64,000 bases of DNA from Lyophyllum atratum (Eukaryota; Basidiomycota; Agaricomycetes; Agaricales; Lyophyllaceae): assembly GCA_014905825.1 (NCBI GenBank), contig JACGCN010000005.1, positions 1,488,001-1,552,000 of the forward strand, read 5' to 3'. The translations under genes and the position numbers were made by a program. This document shows, piece after piece, positions 46,201 to 57,489 of the stretch. The notes below the pieces were generated by a model. That model saw nothing but the letters and a program-made list of their open reading frames with translations. It was not told the origin of the DNA and made no database searches. How positions within the stretch are numbered: position 1 is the stretch's first letter; each line of letters begins with the position of its first letter.

Positions 46201-47214
46201 GTATCTATACCAACTCCTTGACTTGTCATTCATTCAACTCGACAGACCCGATTCGCCTTTGCAAGGATTCTAGCCACAGCGGGACCCAGCGTCACTCATT
46301 TCATTCCACCGCTCATGTCCAACCTCCTTACTCACTTTGAACCTTCTGAGCTTGTTGACTTCATGAACTTTATAGGTCTTCTGATCCACAAGCTACAGGT
46401 TTGTTTATGCGGTTGTATCTTGAAATTTTTATTTACAATCCGGAATTATAGAAGGACATGTTTGACGTGTTGGACCAGTTAATCGGCCCACTCAGCGCGC
46501 ACATCACTGCACTGCTGTCGCAGCCCATCTCTGGTACAGACGATGAACGATCACATATTGATACCAAGAAAGCCTACCTCGCCTTGCTGAACAACATCAT
46601 GTCTAGCAAACTTCATGACATCTTCACTTCAGAGCGTAAGGAATCCCACCATCTGCCGATGTACCCGAACTCACCAAATTCTACCAGGAAATTCTCCTGG
46701 CTTCGAGTCTCTGATCGATAGCATGCGCCGCCAGGCGGAAGACGTCTCAGATCCACCCAGTCAAAAGGTTGCTTTGAACTTTTTGAACAAGGGCATAAGC
46801 GTCTGGGGCCAGCCATCCACAGACAATGCCCAAAACGGATCGCAGGGCAGCTTGCCAGGTTTCGACCGGTTTATTTATGAGCGTCTTGTTCCCACAGCGT
46901 TCCACGTCCCCTCATCTCCAGGATTTAACATCAAAGACGGCCAAATGATGGTGGTGAGTGGTCCCTGACAAGTCATGTCATCAATACATTGACTCTGTTT
47001 CTAGGTTCTTCACGAGATTGCGAATCTGCTGCAGACTGTCTGCCAGATCCGCGGCCCAGAGGCGTACAACTACTTCCTGACTGTGTTTCTTCCATCGCAA
47101 AATTGGCCGCCCGAAACGGCATTGGAATTCACAACGAAATTACGAGACCTAGATGCCAAAAGTTTCCGAAAGTACTTTACAGATTTCGTGCGAGCTTCTG
47201 GTTCATCCTCATAG
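43248..47214 (+). CDS. LOS1: Exportin-T (tRNA nuclear export karyopherin)
   Basis: Starts MEHEIDQVVRAIIIASDPTQ and has about nine introns. Conserved pieces are ALAYIGTFQQNASNTWRLAL, ARFFALRVLDEFFDNRF, ALVSYIQSEYV, FLRNKFSHTLTLFFLCTY, EQWPTFFSDLFALIRP, VVDWGIRTFGSYVGWIDINL, LPIGLATSVALLRIVSKG, HHAVSLQFFETVSRYTDFF, PAFRLRLYYLFHRFIKEAK, YLYETAGILCSLLF and RFAFARILATAGPSVTHFIP. The C-terminal end reads LHEIANLLQTVCQIRGPEAY and KYFTDFVRASGSSS. This is the HEAT-repeat order of Los1/Xpot, which carries mature tRNA out of the nucleus with Ran-GTP. Length (about 1,080 residues) is normal. The intron at about 46636-46690 restores the frame (SERNSPGFESLID). No damage was seen. Confidence 0.92.
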
Positions 47215-47615
47215 CATATTTTCCATCTACCTTACATCCCTCTACTTTGCATACACTCACTACTTTCAACCCTTCTCATCTCATCCACACGCAATACAAC
47301 CCGCCACAGTTTTGCTATCCCCCCATAATGCCTTGGAATGAAAGTCTCCCTCAATTCTTACCTCATGTATTTTCCAGTAACTTTCTTATCATTATTTTGC
47401 GGGCATGATGAAGAAATGTTACCTGGACTGAAATTTGTTCAAATTTCTAGGGTGGACTCGACCAGACTCGACCCTAGCTTCCCTTGGTGATCTGGGTTGT
47501 ACAGCCACAGGCACATTTCGTCCCAAAACCGTCAAGATCTAATAAGAACAAACTTCACAAGCGCGACTGACCCAAGCCTAGCCACTCATTGTGCAACCAA
47601 CTGACTGTGGCCACC

Positions 47616-50606
47616 ATGAACGGTAAGTCGCTGCGATCCTGTAAATCAAGAGGGCCTTGAACATTATGATGTAGCTGCTCGAAGAGGGAAACCCAAAATT
47701 GTGTGTAATCTGACTCATATACCTACCACATCTAATGCACACCCGGCGGATACAGAAACCCCCACGAAAGGTACATAGTCTTTGATATCAAGCCACGAAC
47801 TATCTGAAATAGTTCCATTTATTAGCATGGGACGACATTTTCTCCCGAGAAAACTTGGGCCGAATTAGCAAACAACATTCGCGAGATTCAGAACCACGAT
47901 GCCTCAAATCTCTCCTTCGAAGAGAATTACCGGTTCGCGTACAACATGGTACTCCATAAGGAGGGGAAAATGTTATATGAGGGAGTGAAGAAGCTCGTAG
48001 CGGAGAACCTCGATATGCTCGCTAAAGACAAAATCATTCCGGTGTTTCCTACAGGAGGCAATAACGACCCCATGCATCGGAGCCAAGAGGCAGATATATT
48101 CCTCAAAGCCCTGCGTAGTACATGGGATGATCACATGGGGAATATGGTGAAGCTTGGGCAGATCTTGAAATACATGGTGCGCCATTTATCTTCCCGTTCA
48201 TTCATCTTTTGCCTCATGTACATCCCAAAGGATCGTGTTCACACCAAAAGCGAAAAGGTTCCCGAAATATGTGAGGCTGGGCTTCATCTATTCCTTAAAC
48301 ACATCATCCGGCCACCAATACAACACCACATCATTCATGCAGTCCTCAACCAAGTTCAATTCGAGCGGGACGGATACAGCATCAACCGGTCACCTGTCAA
48401 AGGATGTGTCGACGTTCTACTAAGTCTCGAGGTCAACGAAAGTTCTCTTACAGTCTACAAACGCGATCTGGAGCCAGCCTTCATTGAAGAAAGCGAGGCT
48501 TTCTACCAGGCGGAAGGCGTGAAGTTGTTGGAATCATGCGACGCGCCAGAGTTCTTACGTAGGGTGAGTGAGGCTTACGATGAACTATCTGTATTTATGT
48601 ATTTATTACATTAGGTCGAAGCACGGTTCGAAAGCGAAGACTCGCGTACTCATCACTATTTGGCCAGACAAACGGCCACTCCACTGCGCCAGATCTTGAA
48701 AGACTACCTTTTAACCCCTCACTTGTCAACTGTCATATCGTTGCCCAATTCAGGATTGGACAACATGATTGACACAGACAAGATGGACGATCTTGCGCGA
48801 CTTTATCGACTATTCATAACCGTACCAAGTGGATTGCCATGTTTAAAACGGTCACTGAAAAACTCAGTCGCCCATCGCGGAAGAGAGATAAATCGTGCTT
48901 CGCTAGGAACAGAAAGTGGAGATATAGATATCGATGCGACAGGAGATGCAGTGGACAAAAAGGGAAAGGGAAAGGCGCGGCCCATACTCAATGCAGGTGC
49001 CCAGAGATTGGCGTTAGCCTTGAAATGGGTTCAAGATGTTCTTGATCTTCGAGACAGGTTTGTTGCTATTTGGCAAACTAATTTTAACAAGGATCGGGAG
49101 GTAGAGAGCGCACTCAACGAGGTATTTGCTCATCGTTTGATTACCAACTGAGTTCACCTATGCGATATCAGGCTTTTCAAGAATTCATAGACGGCAACGA
49201 CAAAGCACCTGAGTATATCTCGCTCTTCATTGATGATAACTTGAAGAAGGGCCTGAAAGGAGTGAGTGCGAGAGTATATCGTTTTCTTTTCAATCCTCAA
49301 CTTCATTCCAGAAAACCGACGCTGAAGTCGATGCCGTGCTAGACAAGACGATAACCGTCTTCCGCTTCCTCACAGACAAAGACGTCTTTGAACGTTACTA
49401 TAAAGGTCACCTTGCTAAACGTCTGCTCCACGGACGGTCCGTGTCTGATGACGCCGAGCGAGGAATGCTCGCCAAACTCAAGGTGGAATGCGGCTTCCAG
49501 TTCACACAAAAGCTGGAAGGTATGTTCCACGATATGAAATTATCGGGAGATACCATGCAAGCCTATAGTGCACACCTCGCCAAGACAACAGTATGTATTG
49601 CTCTGTCATTACCAGCGCTCCAATAACCGTGTTCGTAGGCACCCGAAATCAACCTTTCCGTTATCGTGATGACATCAACGTTTTGGCCAATGTCAATTTC
49701 CGCTTCTCCCTGTACATTCACCCCTGAAATGGCCAAAACGTGCAAATCTTTCGAACAGTTTTATCTTTCGAGACATTCTGGTCGGCGGTTGACGTGGCAG
49801 CCCTCGCTGGGAAATGCTGATGTCCGAATTGCCTTCAACACGGCCACGATTGAACTGAATGTATCAACGTTTGCGCTGGTCCTTCTTCTACAATTCGAAG
49901 GCCTCACAGACGATGCTTTCTTAACCTACTCAGTAAGAATTTTCAGTATTTCTATTGACTTGGTCTGACCTTTTTCTCCTAGGAGCTACAAGGCGCTTCC
50001 AATATCGAAGATGACGAACTGCAACGGAATCTGCAAACATTGGCGTGCGCTAAATATAAGATTTTGAAGAAGCACCCTCCAGGAAGGGATGTCGGAAAAG
50101 ACGATTCTTTCTCTTTCAATGCCGGCTTCACCTCCCCCTTGCGGAAAATCAAGATTAGCACTATTGCCTCTAAAGTTGAATCAGGTGAAGAGCGAAAAGA
50201 AACTCGGGATCGTATTGATGAAGAGAGAAAATATCAGACTGAGGTTGGTGTTTTTGGTCTTTCTCCTATCCAGGATCAGACAACCCGTCTAATACTTGCT
50301 CATTCAGGCTTGTATCGTTCGCATCATGAAAGACCGCAAACATATGACACACAACGACTTGATCAACGAAGTGACGCGGCAGCTTGCTGGACGGTTCCAT
50401 CCAGATCCTCTGAATATCAAGAGACGAGTCGAGGGCTTGATAGAGGTGAGTTGTACACAGAATCTTCGAAGGCATCATGTCTGAAATTCTTGGACATCCC
50501 AGAAGGAGTATTTGGAACGCTGCGAAGATCGAAAGTCTTATAATTACTGTGTAAGTCCAGGAACTTGGAGTTTGTTGTCCCGTACTCACAGATCCCACAG
50601 GCCTGA
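47616..50606 (+). CDS. CUL3: Cullin-3-type ubiquitin ligase scaffold
   Basis: The start ccaccATGaac gives short exons [11 protein letters not shown] and KPPRK, then [19 protein letters not shown] and [19 protein letters not shown]. Cullin repeats follow ([68 protein letters not shown]). The cullin homology domain includes [38 protein letters not shown] and [20 protein letters not shown]. The winged-helix end carries the neddylation site ([17 protein letters not shown]; Lys after IM) and ends [13 protein letters not shown]. The N-terminus and the [11 protein letters not shown] block fit cullin-3, which pairs with BTB adaptors, rather than cullin-1 or -4. A Ser/Lys-rich insert ([10 protein letters not shown]) in the middle is longer than in animals. 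About 11 introns. Confidence 0.92.
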
Positions 50607-50833
50607 GCATCTTATGTATCTTGTATCTTGTTTGTATCCTATCAGCATTGGACGGCTTGTACTTCTATGTACAACCATGACATAATACACACATCACACT
50701 GCATCCCCATGAAGCTCCGTCGCAGGGATTCGATCTCAGTGCTTGGATTCCGGAGTCTTTATGTCATAGGGCTGTGGTCGGCGCAACCAAAGCTATGTTA
50801 GCAAACGTCCCCAGACGTAGAGATTCAACCACT
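50607..50833. other. Spacer between cullin-3 and the SLOG-like gene
   Basis: Short spacer of 227 bases, presumably holding the cullin 3' end and the promoter of the next gene. In-frame Met codons at 50774 and 50795 upstream of 50834 leave the true start of the next gene open. Confidence 0.5.
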
Positions 50834-51364
50834 ATGGCTCACGCTGCACTCAAAACCGCGTTCATATCTGGACCCGTGCTACCTCCGTCAGCCTATTTCT
50901 CCAATCATTATGTGCCAAACCTCCTTGCCGCCATCGAATGCGGGGATTCTTTTGTGGTCGGCCCAGCACCTGGCGTTGACAGTATCGCACTTCGATTCTT
51001 GGTCTCGCGCGGGGTCAATCCTGCAAAGGTTACAGTGTACCTCGCCGAATTCGAAGACCATACTCTACGGCCGGCTTTAAAGTGGTTTGAGGAGCTGGGG
51101 GGACTTATCACAGTTGAGGGTCAAACAACGAGCGAGCGAGATGCAGCCATGACGAGGGACTCGCACTATGATGTGCTGAGATACTTGACGATCGAGGAGC
51201 AGCGCATACAGTATGGAAGTGATTATTACCCCAGGATCAGCGCTACGCAGAAGAATGAACGGAGGAGGATGGGACTCCAATTACACACTAATGATAATTT
51301 GGACTCGGAATTGTCAAGGCAGGCGGCTATGGGGCCGGCCCGAAGGCCGTCTGGCATCAGATAA
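50834..51364 (+). CDS. SLOG/Rossmann-like nucleotide-binding protein, single exon
   Basis: About 176 residues from MAHAALKTAFISGPVLPPSA; upstream in-frame starts at 50774 and 50795 are possible. It shows an N-terminal SGP strand-turn (AFISGPVLPPSAYFSNHYV), then a glycine-rich block GDSFVVGPAPGVDSIALRFL, and then AKVTVYLAEFED. This matches the shape of the SLOG/DprA-like superfamily (GxxxGxD-xxA). Then come WFEELGGLITVEGQTTSER, RDAAMTRDSHYDVLRYLTI and a polar tail (NERRRMGLQLHTN). SLOG proteins sense or cleave nucleotides and nucleotide-derived ligands; that is superfamily knowledge. The ligand here is unknown. It has no intron, unlike all its neighbours. The assignment to SLOG is by motif shape only. 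Confidence 0.7.
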   Translation: MAHAALKTAFISGPVLPPSAYFSNHYVPNLLAAIECGDSFVVGPAPGVDSIALRFLVSRGVNPAKVTVYLAEFEDHTLRPALKWFEELGGLITVEGQTTSERDAAMTRDSHYDVLRYLTIEEQRIQYGSDYYPRISATQKNERRRMGLQLHTNDNLDSELSRQAAMGPARRPSGIR

Positions 51365-51620
51365 TTATTTAGTACCCTCCTTCGTAAACCATGACTCGGA
51401 CTCTACATATACATACCCCGACGGTGTCTCTTCCTTGCTTGACTTCAGATCTGGGGGTTGTGCAGGTTATGCTAAATGTTCATTCTGTAAGCAAGTCCAT
51501 ATTTACTATTGCAGTAGAGATCCATCCCCTCTCATCCCCTTAATAGTTTTCACAATGTATATACTAATCACAGTTAAGACCCAGGTACGAGCGACACCTC
51601 ATTGGCTATTTGCGCCTACT

Positions 51621-53169
51621 TTAACGAGGAGCCCTCTCGGAATGCTCGTAAGTGAAAGTCGTTGGCTTGTCGTCATCCATGGGCGTCTGGCGTTCCGAGT
51701 CGTCCAACTGCTGAACATTGTGGAGCCTCTCCTTCGCGTGCCTCCTATGACTCGCGTGGGCTATCCCAAACTCGTGCGCTGCCCGCGAAACAACTACAGC
51801 TATGATCAAAACCTGTTCTCCAAAGATGTGGCCAACTTGAATATACGAACCTCGATCAGAGTCGGTCAGGAAGAACTCATAAATGAAAGCAGCGAAAAGT
51901 GTCGCAGGAATATTGGTCAACGCCGCTATAGCGGAGTACGGTCCTCCCGCAGCTTTGGATCGACTGTTAGAAAGCGACTTGATGTGAAATTCAAGGGCAT
52001 TCATTACCTTGCGATCCCCATATCGTCATTGCCATTAATCGGCCGCCCAAATCACGAGCGGAATTTGCAACGACTACACAAAAAGGTAGGGACATTCAGC
52101 TTTATTTCACCATGAATGATTTCCTAAACTCACGCCCTGGCATCGAGAAACCCCAGATCGCAGTGCCGCTGGGATGATATCATTGTCTAACCATGAAAGA
52201 GACAGGAGGCACGACAATCACTCACTATGCCATCGACACTAAGATGGGACCCATGACTGGAGGAATCAATGCGTTCGATGAGTCTAGAGAAGCCCAGATG
52301 GCAAGGCCAATGAACGTATCCTGGAAATAATGTTAGTCATAGCACTATGAAGGACGACATTGAGCCTCACCGATACAAACTCATTCAGGAATGTGAGGCC
52401 AAGTCTCTGTCCAGGCAAGAGGTAGAATCCAAATATTCCAGCGAGCCCATTGGGAGTGAAATTCAACGCGTCAAACTCTTTGGCTGCGTTGAGGATGGCT
52501 GTACACTCTTCGAATGTCACCTTGTACTGCGTGTAGATGAGCAAACACGCAATATAAGCTCCTAAGATCTGCGCAATGATATAACTGAATGTCGTTTAAG
52601 TAGAGACCGCAGGAACATTTGCATCCGGAATACGCACCGAAGGGCCTTCAGCGGCGGGAATCCTTTGAAAACCGTGAAGGCGATGGAAACGCAGGGGTTA
52701 AAATGGCCTCCTGACGTCCCACCACAGACTCCTAGAGCAAGGAGGATGCCGCCCATGTACGCGAAGCCGACCTGGAAGATGGCTATCGCTGCTAATGAGG
52801 AAAATCCAAAGTTCGAAACTCGGTGCGTACGCACAAGACAATCCTACTGGTGCCAGCTTTGCCCCTACTAAAATATTTCCTGTGACCCAGGCTGTTTGGG
52901 ACCCAACACCTATAGTAATAAGAATCTTGAATACCTTCTAGATCGAGATAAAGAAGGATCATGTACCTGCGTACACGTAGAAGAACACTCCCAGCTGTCC
53001 TTTGGAATCAGAGACGATTCCAGATAAGTACAGTAGAGGTTACTCTTACAGCTTCTGCAAAGCATTCCATGAACCAGTGGACTTCTCTCTTGTTCCTCTG
53101 CTTCTCCCATGCCTTGAAGATCTTGCTACGCGGTTCAAAGTCACTCCGATATACGATGGGCTGCGCCAT
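51621..53169 (-). CDS. Aquaporin family channel with atypical NPA boxes
   Basis: Starts MAQPIVYRSDFEPRSKIF on the minus strand. After introns it reads CFAEALGVFFYVYAGVGSQ, NILVGAKLAP, VGFAYMGGILLALGVCGG, TSGGHFNPCVSIAFTVFKGF and PPLKAL. Next are VTFEECTAILNAAKEFDALN, GIFGFYLLPGQRLGLTFLNE and IGLAIWASLDSSNALIPP. Then come TAIWGFSMPG, VVANSARDLGGRLMAMTIWG and AAGGPYSAIAALTNIPATLF, and a polar C-terminus. Six membrane helices and two half-helix loops fit the MIP family, which conducts water, glycerol or other small solutes. The first loop is NPC and the second NSA instead of NPA-NPA, the kind of change seen in some fungal aquaporins. Several exon edges are approximate. Confidence 0.85.
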
Positions 53170-55517
53170 CTTGGAAAGTGCGGCTTGGTAGTGGTTATCC
53201 GGGTGAGGGGAGAATGGCAATCAACCTGGAGCGTATTTGGAACCACTTTATACCTATGATCATGTCGTGTACAAATCTCGTGGATGGAGAACAACGCTCC
53301 AGATCTAAGATAAGGCCCTAACTAGCGAATTTGTTTCCGGTGAACAACTGCACCCAGGCTAGATCACGCTGCGCAATTAGTAGGCGCTGTCCGCAAGGTC
53401 AGGGGCCAGCCCCAGCCGCTCGCAGGGGCGCGGAGAAAGATCGCACCAGGACATGATGATCTTCAGAAAACGGAGAGAGAACGGACACGAAGCAAGCCAT
53501 GGGAATCAAACACCAGAACTAATTTTCGAGACGTGTAGACGATGAGCCTGGGTGTTACCAGTTCGACATCAGCGCTGCATGTGGAGGCCTAAGGGTAGAA
53601 ATTGATACTGATGGTCGTGGAAGTACCCGTCTCGTCCTGTCCTGTCCTGGGATTTGCGTCCGAAGCCATGTTGACCCTTTACTTCCCAGTGAGCAGATTT
53701 TTTGATCTCCATCGCTTCTCGCATTGCCAAGCTCCCTCTGACTTGAAGTGGTACATATGTTGCGGAGCTCCTGATCCGACAAAATCTGCGTCTGTACATG
53801 CGTATGTCGTTCTGGAGCAAACATTGGTGCATGACGCTACATCGGGTGCATTCCCCAGCATTCTACCGTCTCAAAGGGGTGTGACAAATTCGAGTGTGTC
53901 GCATTGGCCGGTCAGCCGTATGGCTGCATGATCATATGTCAGGCACGTCGTCTGGGGAAATCGTCTAAAAATAGCCACATCAGTGGATGTTTAGTTTAGC
54001 ACCCCACGAAGGCCCAAAAGAACCCCTAATAGAGTGCCAAATGACCCCTGCAGAGTTGCCAAGGACTCTACCCTAACTGGGCCTGACAATACCCACAGAG
54101 GCTGAAATGGCTCGCATTTCGGGGAAAACTTTGCGACCATTTCTGTCCGGACTGGGCATGGCCTAGAAAAAATAAACTCGATCTTGTTGGGACAATTCAT
54201 GTTCAAAAAAGCAAACTTTTCTTCGGCTGCGTCGCCGTCACCTCGAAAGCTTGGAGAAAACGGGTTTTTTGGCGGGTCTCCCGCCGTTTCAATCGCGTTT
54301 GTGCAGAAGAAAGTCGATTGGACAGCATTCGGCTCAGCATACAGCAGGGATCTGTCCGGAAATCGTACCTACATAGTCCCCAAGGGTAGGAGAGGAATCC
54401 ACTGGAAGATTGAAAATGTGCTCGTAACAAGACGATTATTTGGACAGGCTACGCACGTATATCATGGTTCCGGATTAATGACGACGCGCTTTGCCAGTGG
54501 ACAGTTCTGAGACTGAGACGCGGACTCTGAAAGGGGCGGCTACGATGTAACGTTGAGTTGTGGCGCTTCATTCTAAATAAGTTAGGTGAGTTGATAGGGC
54601 CTAGTAAATGAGTACTTGCGAAGAAGCTGATGCTAAGCGGGGGATCTCGAACTTGGCGCTGATTTAGGGCCACTGACTCTGATGAGATTAAATAATATGG
54701 ACCCAAGCATCGTCGTCTCAGCGTGGGCTTCCAAGTAGATCCAAGATAGCAAGCATCATCGGTGTAGGGGTCGTGGCGGAGAATTGTTGTTTCGGTTTAC
54801 GGCGGTAGACTCGTCGCCAGCTGGGGTTGTGTGAAAGCAACGGAGTGAGGAATAGATACCAGACACAACGTCGAAACCGCCACATTCTCCTCTACTTCCG
54901 AGTCTTCAGTGTTCTGTCTTGAGCAGTAGGAAAAGGCTCCGGTGCTAAGTACTAAGTGCAAGAAGTCGCGAGGTGAGATTGGGTTCTGACTAGGCCTCCA
55001 GATCAACCCACTCTCCTATACTACTTGAACTTCTTAATGATGTCAAGTATCATCATAAGATCACATCATCGGTAACTTCCGAGTCCCCACCGACGAAAAC
55101 GGAGTCGGAAAACCTGGGTATTCAAACCAAGCGGCTTGGATTCAATATTTTACGAGACTATGGTAGTACACTACGTTACTGACTGACGAAGGGATAGGAC
55201 GGGTTCTTGTTCAACTCTAGACCTGGTCGCCACTTAGTTGTAACTTTATGTGATCAGCTTTGATTGAAGTGTCCTACCCATGAGCCACATGCGATTAGTT
55301 AACGGTTTACATCCGTGATCAAGTCCGTATACTAAAATGTCCCTTCAACGTAACACCAGACGTTATATGTAATCCAGACGTAAGAAGTCTTCCCAAGCCG
55401 TCGAGTGTCCAAGCATATCAGTATCTGTCAAAGACATCGAAGACCTCGCGTAGCGATCGAACGCCTACCATATTGTCAGCCTTTTCGGGAGATGTGAATG
55501 TCAATGGGTCAACCTAC
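53170..55517. other. Long intergenic region without a supported gene
   Basis: About 2.3 kb. Open frames at 53602-53931 and 54184-54510 are the longest but have no domain, no good start context and no splice chain. The rest has many stops in all frames. No tRNA-like cloverleaf or transposon protein was seen. Confidence 0.5.
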
Positions 55518-56277
55518 TTAGAGGAGTTCGGGGTGGATGGAGTGGTATGCATCCCTGGAGGAGCGGTATGCATCCTCGACGGTCGTGCGCGAGCGGTTCT
55601 CCTCCCAGTCGTGGCCGCCGACGACGATGGTCTCCCTTCCGATGTCATGACCAGTGAAGCCGAAGTCGTGGTTGCTGAACGAGCCGTCACTGCCGAAGAT
55701 CTCGCTGAAGTGGCCACAAATCCTGCGGTCGAAGCCCACCTGGTGGCCAGTGTGGCGCCTCAAGTCGCGGCTGAAGCCGTGCAGGCCTGAGTGCCATTGC
55801 TCGAAGACAATGGTCTGAGTCTCAACCTCGCAGATCTGCTCGGTTATGATCCTATTGTATGTATATGAGTAATCGAGTTCAGGTAGGTGGGAGATAAGAG
55901 GAGTAAGTCTGACCTCTTGGCCATCTCCTGGAGGACGACCAGGCGTTGCTGGATGATCTCGATGCGCTGCGTGCGGCAGACGAGTTCATGCTCCTGCTTC
56001 ACGACTACTTGCTCAAAGCGAGAACCATCGAAATTATCCGCTCCGTGGAAATTATCGAAGTTGTTCAAGGAGTTGAAGCCTCCCCAGTTGTTGAAGGAAC
56101 GATAGCCTCGGATAGCTAAAAATATGCGAATAGAAGTCAGATATCTAGATCTAGTGATGCCGAAGAAATAGAGGACTGACCTAGTTCATAGTTGGGACGG
56201 AGGGCGACGGGACCTGCGACGACAGATGTGGCCAGCACCACAAGGGAAACGAATGGAACGGCGAGTTTAGCGAACAT
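55518..56277 (-). CDS. Small secreted basidiomycete protein, about 210 residues
   Basis: Three exons on the minus strand. The first encodes a classic signal peptide, FAKLAVPFVSLVVLATSVVA, followed by GPVALRPNYEL. The second reads RGYRSFNNWGGFNSLNNFDN, FHGADNFDGSRFEQVVVKQE and ELVCRTQRIEIIQQRLVVLQ. The third reads ITEQICEVETQTIVFEQWHS, then GFTGHDIGRETIVVGGHDWE and ends HSIHPELL. Two cysteines flank the helical middle (LVCRTQ, EQICEV) and may form a disulphide. The Asn/Phe-rich start and amphipathic middle suggest a secreted, possibly cell-wall or self-associating protein. Function is unknown; related unnamed proteins are, as I recall, common in Agaricomycetes. Confidence 0.78.
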
Positions 56278-57489
56278 GGCGTTGATGATGTCAAAGAGAG
56301 ATTTTAGCTGGAGGATGCTGTATGAGCAACCATAAATCTATAGACAGATAGCAGGATCTGCTCACTTGCTTGCAACAGGAATGTAAGGCCGACCCAAGGG
56401 AGAAGTGGATGGATGAAGAAAAAGGACCGTAAAGGGCGACCTGGCCAAACAAGGAGAAGAGTGAGAACGAAAGGAACTGATGATTCGACAGAGTAAGAGG
56501 TGATCAGCTTTTATAGAGTCAACTGACTATCTAGCATACCGAATGACTGGAATGGATTCGCCAAGTAAACTGCTGTTGGATAAACGATGTCTTGGCCACC
56601 CAAGTTGGTATCACTACCTGCCTAAAATGGTTAAGTTATGGCGTATATTCGAGACGCCCACGTCAAACCCCATCCAAACGTCGAACCGCTGTCTTTACAA
56701 CCAAACGTCTGGCAGATTTACCTGGCATACTACCGCATGCTGTATCTGGCACGTTAGCAACGCTTCGTGAGAGGCGTACACATTTATGATGGTAGATATC
56801 TCTGAACCCATACACGGATCAATGACCTCAGCTGCAATTCAGTCCCACTTGCCAGTCAATCTTCCACGGGAAGACAGTTACAGCATCCTGACCTGTATTT
56901 TCAGGCTTGGCCTCCGAGTTTCCCGACGACTCGCTCTCTGTACCAGGTCATCATAACGCTTGTTGCAATCATGCTCAATTCTGCAAAACGGGCGTTCAAT
57001 GACGATTTCTACCATATTGCCGGTTTTTCGAGTAATCGATATCCAAGGGCCGAGCGCTTGAGGATGCATAGCTCATGGCGGTTCTCATGGTCATACGCAC
57101 TCATGGCTATACGATGTACACGGTGCTGAGCAAGTGCATGATGCGATGCACGTCAAGGGTACCGGTGTGCGTTTTGTTTGGCAGTGCACCGTGTGGAAAG
57201 GTCTTCGAAGGCATTTTGTTCTTCGACACTCCGGCGATGCATTTAAAGGTGGCGGTGATGCGCTAGAGCGTGCGTTAATTGATGCTTTCTTTCCCGAGCG
57301 TCGTCTACCATGGTCATTACCCTCACGACGGTTGTAAGCTATCCGTACTCCTGGGCCAGATAACACGACGTACGGATGCGAATCATTGTTTAGGACTTGG
57401 TGTTTTACACCTTGCACGATGATTCTGATTGACTCTAATAATGATAAGTAGCATTTGAGACGTAGCAGAAGAGGCTATCCCAGGTGATA
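56278..57489. other. Intergenic region without a supported gene
   Basis: About 1.2 kb. It carries the promoter of the secreted-protein gene near 56280-56520 and the 3' side of the ER chaperone gene near 57400-57489. Open frames at 56543-56770 and 57091-57417 have no recognisable features. Confidence 0.45.

Noticed and set aside
50700..50760. Possible tRNA-like T-arm (gggattcgatc)
   Set aside because: No matching acceptor stem, D-arm or anticodon arm could be folded around it.
54184..54510. 108-codon plus-strand frame in the 2.3-kb gap
   Set aside because: No recognisable domain, no splice chain, and nothing around it suggests a promoter; kept as intergenic.
55473..55790. Plus-strand 105-codon Val/Ala-rich frame
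   Set aside because: It is the antisense of the last exon of the secreted-protein gene, which has a signal peptide and a consistent three-exon structure.
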